This document shows, piece by piece, positions 15,953-24,743 of a stretch of DNA of 64,000 nucleotides. Numbering within the stretch: position 1 is the first letter of the stretch; each line of letters starts with the position of its first letter. This DNA comes from Crossiella sp. S99.2 (GTDB lineage: Bacteria; Actinomycetota; Actinomycetes; Mycobacteriales; Pseudonocardiaceae): contig NZ_JALMDK010000001.1 of assembly GCF_023094165.1 (NCBI RefSeq), positions 868,001 to 932,000 on the forward strand, in the 5' to 3' direction. The notes beneath the pieces were generated by a model, which saw only the letters and a list, made by a program, of their open reading frames with translations, was not told where the DNA came from and made no database searches. A program made the translations under genes and the position numbers.

Positions 15953-16833
15953 CGCCCAAGGAAATCGGTGATCCGGGATTCGTCCCAGGCCCCGTCGGCG
16001 AAGACCACCGTGTAGCGCAGCGCGAGCTGTTCGCCCGGCGGCAACCGGACTTCCGCGCTGTAGAACGGCGCCGGGCACAGGCCGGGGTAGTCCGAGCTGC
16101 GGGCGAACCACTGGGTGGGGTGGCCAGGATTCTCTGGTGAGTCCACAAAAAGCACCGTCGAGTGCGTGCCGGTCTCGTCCTGCCGACCGATGTAGGCGGC
16201 CCAGCTCGCCCTGGCTCCCATCGGATTGCGCGCACCGGGCACCAGCACCCGGCCGCCGAGGAATTCCCTGGGGCCGCGCCAGAACAGGCCGCCGTAGCCA
16301 GCGTCCGGGCGGCCGTTGGTGCTCGGGCTGCCGAAGCGGATCGAGGCCGCGGTGGTGTTGCGCAGCCAGGTGTCGAAGGTGAGCTGCCAGGCCTGGTCAG
16401 GGGCTGACACGGTGACCTGGACGTGGCGGCGTTCGGCCAGTAGTTCCGCGCCGGTCGCGGTGCGCCAGCTCAGGCGTTGGCGCAGCTCGAAGGTGGTGCC
16501 GGTGCTGGCCACCTGGTCGAAACCGAGGTGGAGCTGGCTGCCGTTGTTGGGCAGGTCCACGTACCCGGCACCGGCGCGGTAGGTCGGGCCGCCCCAGAAG
16601 TTGGTGTCGTCCACGTGCGCCACCGCGAGTTGCAGGCCCTTGTGCCAGGTGTGGTCCGCCGGGCGGTAGTCCGAGACCAGGGCGCCGCGCAGGGTGCGCA
16701 GTGGGTGGAAGTACGGCTTCGGTGATTCCCGCGGCGGGTCATCGGGGCGGTAGTGGTAGCTGAGCAGCCGGACGCCGGAGTGGAACAGGTCCACGGATCG
16801 GTCGGGCACGTGCCGCATGGTCAGTGCGGTCAT
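15949..16833 (-). CDS. PmoA family protein (DUF6807)
   Basis: The 294-residue protein has the pattern of the DUF6807/PmoA family: RLLSYHYRPDD and PKPYFHPLRTLRGALVSDYRPADHTWHKGL near the N-terminus (the PYFHPL and DHxWHKGL motifs), then FWGGP, LFVDSPENP and RYTVVFADG at the end. Members often occur in carbohydrate-utilisation loci next to dehydrogenases; the biochemical function is not established. No signal peptide. The ATG at 16833 follows GAGGCGG; an internal ATG five codons later is an alternative. It converges with the second dehydrogenase (stops overlap). Confidence 0.78.
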   Translation of the reverse strand: MTALTMRHVPDRSVDLFHSGVRLLSYHYRPDDPPRESPKPYFHPLRTLRGALVSDYRPADHTWHKGLQLAVAHVDDTNFWGGPTYRAGAGYVDLPNNGSQLHLGFDQVASTGTTFELRQRLSWRTATGAELLAERRHVQVTVSAPDQAWQLTFDTWLRNTTAASIRFGSPSTNGRPDAGYGGLFWRGPREFLGGRVLVPGARNPMGARASWAAYIGRQDETGTHSTVLFVDSPENPGHPTQWFARSSDYPGLCPAPFYSAEVRLPPGEQLALRYTVVFADGAWDESRITDFLGR

Positions 16834-16856
16834 CGGCGTATCCGCCTCGGAGTCGG

Positions 16857-16895
16857 AAAAAGGCTTTCCGGCCGTTCGGCAACGGCCGGAAAGCC
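16857..16895 (-). terminator. Intrinsic terminator of the adhesin-sortase operon
   Basis: A perfect 15-bp stem (16862-16876 with 16881-16895, loop of four) is followed on the minus strand by five T residues (16857-16861 on the complement). It lies just after the sortase stop at 16901 and is a textbook rho-independent terminator. Confidence 0.85.
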
Positions 16896-16900
16896 CTGTT

Positions 16901-17650
16901 TCACCCGCGTTCGGCGATGATGATCCGGTTGTCGTCGTAACCCAGCCTGCCGCCGATCCACTGGCCACCACAGGTCACCAGCACCAGCCGGTGGTTGCCG
17001 CTCTGGGCGAACAACGACTCCGCGCGCTGCGGCAGCTGGTCCTTGTGCACGGTGTGCACTTCGGTGATCCGGTAGGTGTAGGTCTTGCCGGTGGCGTCCT
17101 TGACGGTGACCTGCTGGCCCTTGTCACTACGCCAGAGCTCGGCGAACGGCCCGGTCGAGCCCTTCCAGTTGACGTGCCCGGCCAGCACCGTGGCGCCCTT
17201 GGCCGAGTCCAGGCCGGCGCCCCACCAGGTGGCGTCCCGGATCCCGTCGGGCACCGGCAGCACCCCGTCGGGGGCCACCTCCCGGCGGACCAGGGTGGCG
17301 GTGCCGCCCTCGGGCAGCCGCACCGTGCCGGGTCGCTGCCCGCCGGCCGGCTGCACGATCTGGTTGGGCTGACCCGGTTTGGCCGGGGTGGTGGTCTGCG
17401 CCGGGTTCCCGCCGCCGGGCTGGCCCCAGCGGATCAGCGGCGCGTCGCCGATATCGGTCAGCGGGCGGGCCCGCAGTGGAGACGGTGGCGGGGACTCCAC
17501 CGCCACCGGCTCGCCGACCACCGTCGTGCTGAGCTGGGAGGCGCCGAGTCCGGCCGCCACGCACACCGCGGCCACCCCGAGCAGGCCGAGTCCGGCCATC
17601 CGGGCGCGGTTGTCGCGTTTGGTCTCACCGGGATACAGCGATCTCCCCAT
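16901..17650 (-). CDS. Class F sortase
   Basis: The 249-residue protein has an N-terminal membrane anchor at about residues 18-40, a Pro-rich linker to about residue 110, and a C-terminal sortase barrel. The catalytic triad is visible: His159 in VLAGHVNW, Cys227 in LVLVTCGG and Arg242 in YDDNRIIIA. The LAGHVNW and short barrel are typical of class F enzymes in actinomycetes, which attach surface proteins to the cell wall. It starts three bases after the stop of the adhesin-like gene and ends at a strong terminator, so the two are cotranscribed and the adhesin is the likely substrate. Confidence 0.9.
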   Translation of the reverse strand: MGRSLYPGETKRDNRARMAGLGLLGVAAVCVAAGLGASQLSTTVVGEPVAVESPPPSPLRARPLTDIGDAPLIRWGQPGGGNPAQTTTPAKPGQPNQIVQPAGGQRPGTVRLPEGGTATLVRREVAPDGVLPVPDGIRDATWWGAGLDSAKGATVLAGHVNWKGSTGPFAELWRSDKGQQVTVKDATGKTYTYRITEVHTVHKDQLPQRAESLFAQSGNHRLVLVTCGGQWIGGRLGYDDNRIIIAERG

Positions 17651-17653
17651 GGG

Positions 17654-19078
17654 TCACCGCTGGTGCAGACGTCGACGCAGAGCCATGACGCCCAGGGTAG
17701 CCATGACCAGCGTGAAAATGGCGAATCCGACCAGTCCCGCCGGTTCCACCTGGGTCACGGTGGCCGCCTGGGCCACCGGCAGGTCGGGCTGGTCGCCCGC
17801 CGGGATCACCCTGGGCACCACCGGTTTCTTCGGCACGTTGGCCTTGTTGGTCAGCGACAACGCCAGGGTGTTGCCCGGCGCGACCGTGCCGCAGACCGTC
17901 GGCGGCTTCTTCGGGTCGAAGCCCTCCTCATAGCCCTTGGCCGGGATCAGCTCGATCAGGCAGATCTCCTGCGGGGTGCGCAGGTCGGCCACGGACACCT
18001 GGCCGTCGTCGCCGGTCTTGACCACCAGCGGCTTGCCGTCCACGCCGGTCAGCGGGGAACCGTCCTGCTTGAGCGCGGGCGCTTCCTTGTCCGGCCCGGT
18101 GATCCGCAGCGTCACGCCGGGGATGGCCGCGCCACTGGCCGCGTCCACCTTGCCGATCTTGACGATGCCCGGCTGGGTCACCGCGGGCACGGTGGCCTCG
18201 GCCGAGATCGGGGTCTGCCCGCCGGTGGTCAGCGCCCGCTGCGCGGTGGGCTTGTTCGGCAGCAGCAGCACCGGATCGGCGTTCGGGCTCTCCACGGTGG
18301 CCACCAACTTGGGATTGGGGCCCTTCGGGGTCACCGCGATGACCAGCGGTTTGCCGCCTGCCGGCGTCTTCACGGCGCCGTCACTGGCTTCCCCGGCCAG
18401 TTCGGCGTCGATCGCCTTCAGCTTGACCGGCACACCCGAGACCGGCTGACCCTTGGCCGAGGTGACCGTGATGGTCCAGTTCCCCGGCTTGCCGATCAGC
18501 TGGCCGTCCTTGGGCGCGGCCACGGTCAGTTTCCACGGCCCGTAGTGCGCGTCCGCGTCCGCCTGCAACCGGCCCACGGCCTGCCTGGCCTCGGCCGACA
18601 ACCCGTTGAGGTGGAAGTCGACGTCGTAGCCGATGCGGGTGAAGTTGTTGGTCTTGGCCAGCAGCTTCGGGTCCTTGGTGCCCGAGGTCCAGCTGTGCAG
18701 CAGGTGCGCCAGCGCGGCGGCCTCCGGTTTCGAGGCGGTGTCCTGGTAGCGCAGCAGCAGGTAGGAGATCTTGGCCTTGGTCTCGGCGGGAATCGGGGTG
18801 TTCCACTTGGTGGTCAGCCCGTCCTTGCTGGGCGTGTACTCGAGCGCGTCACCCGGTTCGTCGAGGGCGTACCGGACGCACCACACCTGCCGGCCGCGCC
18901 AGGTGTACGAGCCGATCCAGTCATCCCCCTTGGGGCGGCCCTGGTACTCCTGAGGCTTGGTGTACTCACCGCTGCGCTCCCCGGCGGCCAGTGCCGAACC
19001 GGGTATCGCCAGCGCGAGGCCGCCGGCGGCGAGCGTCACGCTCATCGCCCCGACCAGCAGATTTCTAAGGCCTGGCAT
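17654..19078 (-). CDS. Surface adhesin with SpaA-like domain and C-terminal anchor, no standard LPXTG
   Basis: The 474-residue protein starts at the ATG after AGGAGC. It has a signal peptide (PGLRNLLVGAMSVTLAAGG, ending GSALAAG), a first domain with VWCVRYALDEPGDAL that resembles the Cys site of thioester domains, and Ig-like or Cna-B-like repeats. One is clearly SpaA-like: GIVKIGKVDAASGAAIPGVT ending in ELIPAKGYE. The C-terminus has a hydrophobic helix (GLVGFAIFTLVMATLGVMAL) and a basic tail RRRLHQR, as in sortase substrates. The usual LPXTG is absent; LPVAQA in QPDLPVAQAAT is the closest match. Coupling to the class F sortase supports cell-wall attachment. The thioester idea is tentative. 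Confidence 0.75.
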   Translation of the reverse strand: MPGLRNLLVGAMSVTLAAGGLALAIPGSALAAGERSGEYTKPQEYQGRPKGDDWIGSYTWRGRQVWCVRYALDEPGDALEYTPSKDGLTTKWNTPIPAETKAKISYLLLRYQDTASKPEAAALAHLLHSWTSGTKDPKLLAKTNNFTRIGYDVDFHLNGLSAEARQAVGRLQADADAHYGPWKLTVAAPKDGQLIGKPGNWTITVTSAKGQPVSGVPVKLKAIDAELAGEASDGAVKTPAGGKPLVIAVTPKGPNPKLVATVESPNADPVLLLPNKPTAQRALTTGGQTPISAEATVPAVTQPGIVKIGKVDAASGAAIPGVTLRITGPDKEAPALKQDGSPLTGVDGKPLVVKTGDDGQVSVADLRTPQEICLIELIPAKGYEEGFDPKKPPTVCGTVAPGNTLALSLTNKANVPKKPVVPRVIPAGDQPDLPVAQAATVTQVEPAGLVGFAIFTLVMATLGVMALRRRLHQR

Positions 19079-19083
19079 GAAAG

Positions 19084-19166
19084 CTCCTTGCTTGCTACGG
19101 CCTGTCGCCACGCATGCTGGCGGCCGTCCCGGGCGAGTCGCAATCGGCCTTTAGAACTAAGCAAGC
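19084..19166 (-). promoter_or_regulatory. Inverted repeat that could mask the adhesin ribosome binding site
   Basis: On the minus-strand message, GCTTGCT (complement of 19160-19166) can pair with AGCAAGC (complement of 19090-19096), which lies directly beside the AAGGAG Shine-Dalgarno (19084-19089) of the adhesin gene. The intervening 63 bases contain a CGCCA/TGGCG hairpin. The repeat is plain; a regulatory role is speculation. Confidence 0.3.
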
Positions 19167-19313
19167 AGGTGACTGTGTGGTGTCTCTCACCTTGACGTCT
19201 AGACCATTCGGCGCATCGCGCTGATCTTGTCGGCCTACGTTCCCCCCACGATCGGACTCGTCCTCATAACCCAGAGCGAAGACGGGGGTGCTCATGGGAC
19301 GATGCGGGAGCGA

Positions 19314-19329
19314 GTAAAGTCAGCTTTAC
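19314..19329. promoter_or_regulatory. Dyad GTAAAG-N4-CTTTAC, candidate operator
   Basis: GTAAAG (19314-19319) and CTTTAC (19324-19329) form a perfect six-base dyad around TCAG. It lies about 75 bp upstream of the YccA-like start and in an AT-richer patch, as expected of a repressor or sigma-factor site. The binding protein is unknown. Confidence 0.4.
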
Positions 19330-19401
19330 CTGTCATGGAACCGGTCCGCGCCTTCGGACGTTGAACCGGATGACGGCGCGAGCACGCTCCAGGAGGACCA
19401 G

Positions 19402-20208
19402 GTGCGCACTAGCAGTAACCCGGCGTTCCGTAACCTGCCCCACCAGGGGTCTGGCTACGCGACGTTCAACACCGGCGGCCAGCCCGCCGGCTACCAGGCT
19501 GGCTACCAGCAGCAGCCCGGCTACCAGCAGTACGATTCGCGGCCCGGGATTTCCGAGCGTCCGATGACCGTGGACGACGTGGTCATGAAGACCGCCACGT
19601 CCTTCGGTGTCACTCTGGTCGCCGGTTTCCTGACCGCCTTCTTCCAGGCCTACTACCTGGCCCTGCCCGCGGTGCTCATCGGGCTGGGTGTCGGTCTGTT
19701 CCTGTCGTTCCGTCCGCGGCCTTCCGCGCCGCTGACGCTGACCTACGCGTTGTCCCAGGGCGTGGCACTGGGCGCGATCAGCGCCCTGGTGAACCTGCGC
19801 TTCCCGGGCATCGTGGTGCAGGCGCTGATCGGCACCGCCGGCGTGTTCGCGGGCATGCTGGTCGTCTACAAGACCGGTGCGATCCGGGTCACGCCGAAGC
19901 TCACCCGCTGGGTGATCGGCGCGCTGGTGGGCGTGCTGGTGCTGGTGCTGGCGAACCTGGTCGCGAGCTTCATCGTGCCCGGCGGCCTCGGCCTCCGCAG
20001 CGGTGGCGCCATCGCGATCATCTTCAGCATCATCGTGATCGGGGTGGCCGCGTTCGCGCTGCTGCTCGATTTCGACCAGGCCGACGAGATGATCCGCTCC
20101 GGCATGGACGCCAAGTGGGCCTGGTACGCCGCGTTCGGCCTGACCGCCACGGTGGTCATGCTGTACTTGGAGATCCTGCGCCTGCTGAGCTACTTCAGGC
20201 AGGACTGA
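19402..20208 (+). CDS. Bax inhibitor-1/YccA family membrane protein
   Basis: The 268-residue protein has a cytoplasmic, Gln/Tyr/Gly-rich N-terminal extension of about 50 residues ([15 protein letters not shown]) followed by seven hydrophobic helices. Family features include [14 protein letters not shown] in the middle and the C-terminal [24 protein letters not shown], which contains the Asp residues of the TMBIM pH/Ca2+ switch. YccA-type proteins are membrane leak channels or regulators of the FtsH protease; in actinobacteria the role is not settled. The start is GTG after AGGAGGACCAG. A strong hairpin follows. Confidence 0.88.
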   Translation: MRTSSNPAFRNLPHQGSGYATFNTGGQPAGYQAGYQQQPGYQQYDSRPGISERPMTVDDVVMKTATSFGVTLVAGFLTAFFQAYYLALPAVLIGLGVGLFLSFRPRPSAPLTLTYALSQGVALGAISALVNLRFPGIVVQALIGTAGVFAGMLVVYKTGAIRVTPKLTRWVIGALVGVLVLVLANLVASFIVPGGLGLRSGGAIAIIFSIIVIGVAAFALLLDFDQADEMIRSGMDAKWAWYAAFGLTATVVMLYLEILRLLSYFRQD

Positions 20209-20231
20209 CGCTCCGGCTCAGTACCTAGACA

Positions 20232-20267
20232 CGAGGAAGGTCCCCGGTTCGCCGGGGGCCTTCCTCG
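20232..20267. terminator. Bidirectional-type terminator between yccA-like and thiolase genes
   Basis: A 16-bp stem (20232-20247 with 20252-20267, one G-T pair) is closed by a TTCG tetraloop. It lies between two convergent genes and can serve both. Confidence 0.8.
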
Positions 20268-20286
20268 TTGTCCGGGGCTGGTCAGC

Positions 20287-21507
20287 TCAGCTGAGGCGCT
20301 CCAGCACCATGGCCATGCCCTGGCCGCCGCCGACGCACATGGTCTCCAGACCGATGGTCTTGTCGTGCCAGGACAGCGAGTTGAGCAGGGTGGTGGTGAT
20401 CCGGGCGCCGGTCATGCCGAAGGGGTGGCCGACCGCGATCGCGCCGCCGTTGACGTTGACCTTTTCCAGCGGGATGCCCAGGTCGCGGTAGGACGGGATC
20501 ACCTGGGCCGCGAAGGCCTCGTTGATCTCGACCAGGTCCACATCGTCCACGGTCAGCCCGGCCCGCTTGAGCGCCTGCTGGGAGGCCTGCACCGGGCCAA
20601 GGCCCATGATCTCCGGGGACAGCGCGGACACGCCGGTGGAGATCACCCTGGCCAGCGGGGTGATGCCGAGCTGCTTCGCCTTGGTGTCACTCATGATCAC
20701 CAGGGCGGCGGCGCCGTCGTTGAGCGGACAGCAGTTGCCCGCGGTGATCCGCCCGTCCGGCCGGAACACCGGCTGCAGGGTGGACACCTTCTCGTAGCTG
20801 GTGCCCGCCCGCGGGCCGTCGTCGGTGCTGACCACGGTGCCGTCGGCCAGTTCGACCGGGGTGATCTCGCGGGCCCAGAAGCCGTTGGCGATGGCCTTCT
20901 CGGCCAGGTTCTGCGAGCGGACGCCGAAGTGGTCCATGTCCTCGCGGGTCACGCCCTTGGCCAGGGCGAGGTTCTCCGCGGTCTGGCCCATCGGGATGTA
21001 GACGTCGGGCAGCAGCCCGGACTCGCGCGGGTCGACCCATTCGCTCGCGCCGTGTTCAGCGGCGTGCTGGGTGCGCGCCTGCGCCTGCGCGAAGAGCGGG
21101 TTCTGGGTGTCCGGCCAGCCGTCGGAGTTCCCGCGCGCGTAGCTGGAGACGATCTCCACCCCGGCGCTGATGAAGACGTCGCCCTCGCCAGCCTTGATCG
21201 CGTGCAGGGCCATCCGGGTGGTCTGCAGGCTGGAGGCGCAGTACCGGGTGACGGTGGTGCCGGGCAGGTGGTCGTATCCGGCGAGCACGGCCACCGCGCG
21301 GGCCATGTTGAAGCCCTGTTCACCGCCGGGCAGCCCGCAGCCCAGCATCAGGTCGTCGATCTCCCGCGGGTCCAGCTCGGGCACCTTCGCCAGTGCGGCC
21401 TTGACCATCTTCGCGGTCAGGTCGTCGGCGCGGACATCCTTCAGGGAGCCCTTGTTGGCGCGGCCGATGGGGGAGCGGGCCGTCGCCACGATCACGGCTT
21501 CAGGCAT
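20287..21507 (-). CDS. Acetyl-CoA C-acetyltransferase (thiolase)
   Basis: The 406-residue enzyme has the complete thiolase signature set: [20 protein letters not shown] at the N-terminus, the acyl-accepting Cys90 in [37 protein letters not shown] with the catalytic His, and the second catalytic Cys in [14 protein letters not shown]. It is of the FadA/steroid or fatty-acid beta-oxidation type rather than the biosynthetic PhaA type, judged by QGFNMAR and the [11 protein letters not shown] loop; this subtype call is approximate. It stands alone between YccA-like and SGNH hydrolase genes. No partner hydratase/dehydrogenase is nearby. Confidence 0.92.
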   Translation of the reverse strand: MPEAVIVATARSPIGRANKGSLKDVRADDLTAKMVKAALAKVPELDPREIDDLMLGCGLPGGEQGFNMARAVAVLAGYDHLPGTTVTRYCASSLQTTRMALHAIKAGEGDVFISAGVEIVSSYARGNSDGWPDTQNPLFAQAQARTQHAAEHGASEWVDPRESGLLPDVYIPMGQTAENLALAKGVTREDMDHFGVRSQNLAEKAIANGFWAREITPVELADGTVVSTDDGPRAGTSYEKVSTLQPVFRPDGRITAGNCCPLNDGAAALVIMSDTKAKQLGITPLARVISTGVSALSPEIMGLGPVQASQQALKRAGLTVDDVDLVEINEAFAAQVIPSYRDLGIPLEKVNVNGGAIAVGHPFGMTGARITTTLLNSLSWHDKTIGLETMCVGGGQGMAMVLERLS

Positions 21508-21540
21508 GTCGAGAACTCCTTTGTTCGCCTGAAGCGCAGC

Positions 21541-22494
21541 CTACTGTCCGGTAACGGCGGCGGAGTGTGACGTTGCCGGGGGCACCCGCTTGAGCCGCCG
21601 GTTGAGCCCGGCCACCAGCTTCGCGGTGGGCCGCCGGGCCTCGGCGGCGGCCGAACGGGTGGGCTGGGCGGGCAGCGGACCGCCGTCCCAGACCCGGGCG
21701 GCCACGCACAGCTCGGGCAGCAGCACGCCCACCGCGGCGGCGTACCCGGCCGCGGAGGGATGGAACATGTCCTTGCTGAACAGCTCGCTGGGCCGGGTCA
21801 GGAACTCCGGCGAGAGCAGGTCGGCCAGGGCCACCGGCCGCCCGCCCGCGGCCTGCACGGCCCGGCGCTGGGCCCTGGCCAGGGTGAGGCTCCAGGAGCG
21901 CACCAGCGCGCGCAGCGGCTGCGCGATCGGCCGGATCGCGCCCAGATCCGGGCAGGTGCCCACGACCACGGCCGCGCCGGTCTCGGTGAGTCCGCGCACC
22001 GCGGCGCCCAGCATCAGCGCGCAGGCAGCCGGTCCCAGCCGGGCGGTCACGTCGTTGCCGCCGATGATCACCAGTGCCACGTCCGGCGGGGTGCGCAGCG
22101 CGGCCTCGGTCTGCCCGGCCAGCTCCCGGCTGGTCGCGCCGCTGATCGCGTGGGTGAGCAGCCGCACCGGGTGCTCGGACTCCTCGGCCAGCCCGCGGGC
22201 CAGCAGCACTCCGGGCAGTTCCTCGGTGGTGTCGCAGCCGACCCCGGCCGCGGAGGAGTCGCCGAGCACCGCGAAGACCAGGGGATCGCCGGTGATCCGC
22301 GGGTCGGTCGGCGCGAGCGGGCCGCTGCCGTCCGGCAGGTACACGCCGTCGGCGCGCAGCGGCGCCGCCGGCACTCCGATGATCTTCCGAGCCCGTTTGG
22401 ACTGCTCGGTGAGCAGCCCGTACGCGGCGCCGGACAGTCCGCCGACCGCACCCGCGGTGAAGACCGCGGCGCGGAGAATACGAAGTCCGAACAC
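21541..22494 (-). CDS. SGNH/GDSL-family hydrolase, membrane-anchored or secreted
   Basis: The 317-residue protein starts at GTG 22494, chosen for GGGAGG eight bases upstream and because a hydrophobic N-terminus begins there (FGLRILRAAVFTAGAVGGLS). The catalytic blocks are present: FAVLGDSSAAG (nucleophile Ser), HAISGATS, IIGGNDVT (Gly-Asn oxyanion hole) and the C-terminal Asp-His pair in SKDMFHPSAAGYAAA. It should cleave esters (lipid, acetyl or cell-wall linked). The tail is basic and Pro-rich. It is followed on the same strand by the thiolase gene after 33 bp. Confidence 0.85.
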   Translation of the reverse strand: MFGLRILRAAVFTAGAVGGLSGAAYGLLTEQSKRARKIIGVPAAPLRADGVYLPDGSGPLAPTDPRITGDPLVFAVLGDSSAAGVGCDTTEELPGVLLARGLAEESEHPVRLLTHAISGATSRELAGQTEAALRTPPDVALVIIGGNDVTARLGPAACALMLGAAVRGLTETGAAVVVGTCPDLGAIRPIAQPLRALVRSWSLTLARAQRRAVQAAGGRPVALADLLSPEFLTRPSELFSKDMFHPSAAGYAAAVGVLLPELCVAARVWDGGPLPAQPTRSAAAEARRPTAKLVAGLNRRLKRVPPATSHSAAVTGQ

Positions 22495-22677
22495 GGCTCG
22501 TGCCTCCCCTCCGCCTGGTGGTTCCCCCAATGGCCCCACACACCAGTTGTTCACCCAGTGTTCCGTACATAAGGCCAAACGGGTTAACGGAGGGTAGATG
22601 GTTTTACTTCCCACTTTCGGGTGAGGCAAACAAATTCGAAGCCGCCCAACGGGATTAGCCTGATCGTGAGCTTCGAC

Positions 22678-23106
22678 TCAGGCGCGTTCGGCCGAGAAGG
22701 GGACCTCGGCCCGGTGCAGCGGGTCGTCGTAGTGCCCGAGCAGCGCGGACAGCTGGTGACCGAGCCCGGCCAGCGGGAACGGGATGGCCTTGCCCTCGAA
22801 CTCCGGCTCCAGCAGCGCGGGCTCCAGCAGTTCGGCGCCACGCCCGAAGGTCAGCGCGAACAGGCGGCCGTCCACCTCGGCCAGCAGGGCGGAGTCGGCG
22901 CCGCCCGTCCCGGCCAGCGTGAAGTGCTCGGCCAGCTCCTCCGGACCTGGCTCGCCGTCCTGCGCGCGCACCGCCAGCGCACAGGAGAAGTCCAGCTCAG
23001 TGCGGGGGAGCAGGCACACGATGTCCGGCGTGCCGCGGCCCGGCAGGGTGAGGGCGTCCCCGAAGGAGAGGGCGTCGGTGGTGAACAGGTGCACCGTGAG
23101 TTTCAT
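22678..23106 (-). CDS. Hypothetical protein, 142 residues
   Basis: I do not recognise the family. The ATG has GGGGT upstream. The translation looks like a compact alpha/beta cytoplasmic protein: MKLTVHLFTTDALSFGDALTL, then CALAVRAQDGEPGPEELAEHF, LLAEVDGRLFALTFGRGAELL and HQLSALLGHYDD. There are no membrane segments and no catalytic motif that I can name. The gene is divergent from the cystathionine beta-synthase gene. GC content and codon use match the neighbours, which supports that it is real. Confidence 0.6.
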   Translation of the reverse strand: MKLTVHLFTTDALSFGDALTLPGRGTPDIVCLLPRTELDFSCALAVRAQDGEPGPEELAEHFTLAGTGGADSALLAEVDGRLFALTFGRGAELLEPALLEPEFEGKAIPFPLAGLGHQLSALLGHYDDPLHRAEVPFSAERA

Positions 23107-23282
23107 GGCTACCCCCGACGCGAGACCGGCTCGGAACGGATCTTTCCGACAGGCCAAGAATACGTGACCTGGCGGTGGACGAGGGTGTCCAAGAGTGGCC
23201 CGTGCCACGGAGTAGCAGCGATCGGGTGACGCTGCGCCAGCTACGCTGACCCGGACGTCTCAACTACTGGGAGGACCGCGCG

Positions 23283-24653
23283 GTGGAGTACGCCGAGCAC
23301 GTGATGGACCTGGTCGGCAACACCCCGCTGGTCAGGCTGAACTCCCTGACCGAGGGTCTGAAGCCGCTGGTGCTGGCCAAGGTGGAGTACCTCAACCCCG
23401 GTGGCAGCGTGAAGGACCGCATCGCGCTGCGCATGATCGAGGCGGCCGAGGCATCCGGTGAGCTGCGGCCCGGCGGCACCATCGTGGAGCCGACCTCCGG
23501 CAACACCGGCGTCGGCCTGGCCCTGGTCGCCCAGCGCAAGGGCTACCGCTGCGTGTTCGTCTGCCCGGACAAGGTCAGCGAGGACAAGCGCAACGTGCTC
23601 AAGGCCTACGGCGCCGAGGTCGTGGTCTGCCCGACCGCGGTCGCGCCGGAGCACCCGGACTCCTACTACAACGTCTCCGACCGCCTGGTCACCGAGATCC
23701 CCGGCGCCTGGAAGCCCAACCAGTACGCCAACCCGCAGAACCCGGAGTCGCACTACCACTCCACCGGCCCCGAGCTGTGGAAGCAGACCGACGGCCGGAT
23801 CACCCACTTCGTGGCCGGCGTGGGCACCGGCGGCACCATCTCCGGCACCGGCCGCTACCTCAAGGACGTCTCCGGCGGCAAGGTCAAGGTCATCGGCGCC
23901 GACCCGCACGGTTCGGTCTACTCCGGCGGCACCGGACGGCCCTACCTGGTCGAGGGCGTCGGCGAGGACTTCTGGCCGACCACCTACGACCGCACCGTGT
24001 GCGATCAGATCATCGAGGTCTCCGACGCGGACTCCTTCGACATCACCCGCCGCCTGGCCCGCGAGGAGGGCCTGCTGGTCGGCGGCTCCTGTGGAATGGC
24101 CGCGGCGGCCGCGCTCAAACTGGCCGAGGGCCTGACCGAGGACGACGTGGTGGTCGTGCTGCTGCCGGACAGCGGCCGCGGCTACCTGTCCAAGGTCTTC
24201 AACGACTCCTGGATGGCCTCCTACGGCTTCCTGACCGCCGACCACAGCAGCGCCTCGGTGGGCGATGTGCTGCGGCGCAAGGACGGCACCCTGCCCGAGC
24301 TGGTGCACGTGCACCCGAACGAGACCGTCGCGGACGCCATCTCGGTGCTGCGCGAGTTCGGCGTCTCGCAGATGCCGGTGGTCAACGCCGAGCCGCCGCT
24401 GATGGCCGCCGAGGTGGCCGGCGCGGTCAACGAGAAGGACCTGCTGGACGCGCTGTTCGCGGGCGAGGCCGCGCTGGCCGACCGGGTGGAGACGCACATG
24501 TCGCCGCCGCTGCCGACCATCGGCGCAGGCGAGTCGATCAGCACCGCGATGAAGGCGCTGACCGACGCGGACGGCGCGATGGTGCTCATCGACGGCAAAC
24601 CGGCCGGCGTTGTCACCCGACAGGACGTGTTGGGCTTTCTCGCGGGCCGATAA
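23283..24653 (+). CDS. cbs: Cystathionine beta-synthase with C-terminal CBS domains
   Basis: The 456-residue enzyme condenses serine and homocysteine to cystathionine. The PLP-binding lysine is Lys44 in NPGGSVKDRIA; other type II PLP features are EPTSGNTGVGLA and GVGTGGTISGTGRYLK (phosphate loop). Residues 330-456 form two CBS regulatory motifs (HPNETVADAISVLREFGVSQMP; TIGAGESISTAMKALTDADG). The GTG start follows GGGAGG; a TACGCT -10 box lies at 23242-23247. With metB downstream, it supports a two-way transsulfuration route (cystathionine made from either serine or homoserine ester). Confidence 0.95.
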   Translation: MEYAEHVMDLVGNTPLVRLNSLTEGLKPLVLAKVEYLNPGGSVKDRIALRMIEAAEASGELRPGGTIVEPTSGNTGVGLALVAQRKGYRCVFVCPDKVSEDKRNVLKAYGAEVVVCPTAVAPEHPDSYYNVSDRLVTEIPGAWKPNQYANPQNPESHYHSTGPELWKQTDGRITHFVAGVGTGGTISGTGRYLKDVSGGKVKVIGADPHGSVYSGGTGRPYLVEGVGEDFWPTTYDRTVCDQIIEVSDADSFDITRRLAREEGLLVGGSCGMAAAAALKLAEGLTEDDVVVVLLPDSGRGYLSKVFNDSWMASYGFLTADHSSASVGDVLRRKDGTLPELVHVHPNETVADAISVLREFGVSQMPVVNAEPPLMAAEVAGAVNEKDLLDALFAGEAALADRVETHMSPPLPTIGAGESISTAMKALTDADGAMVLIDGKPAGVVTRQDVLGFLAGR

Positions 24654-24743
24654 TGCGCGTTGGGACTACGCCCGTTCGGAGCATCCGATAGCGTTGCCGC
24701 AACCACACGACGGCCAGCCACCCCGAAGGGGGTAAGGAACCCG

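Larger units (their letters stand above)
19079..19401. other. 323-bp divergent intergenic region
   Basis: No gene is seen here. It holds the leaders and promoters of the adhesin operon (minus) and the YccA-like gene (plus). Two elements stand out: an inverted repeat abutting the adhesin ribosome binding site, and the dyad GTAAAG-TCAG-CTTTAC. No clear riboswitch family was recognised. Confidence 0.6.

Noticed and set aside
16817-19195. Very long open frame on the plus strand opposite the sortase and adhesin genes
   Set aside because: It is a GC-content artefact: the minus-strand genes have clear signal peptides, sortase triad and ribosome binding sites, while the plus-strand translation is His/Arg/Gly-rich with no known domain.
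19079-19200. c-di-GMP or c-di-AMP riboswitch in the adhesin leader
   Set aside because: The leader folds but none of the conserved core bases of these classes could be lined up.
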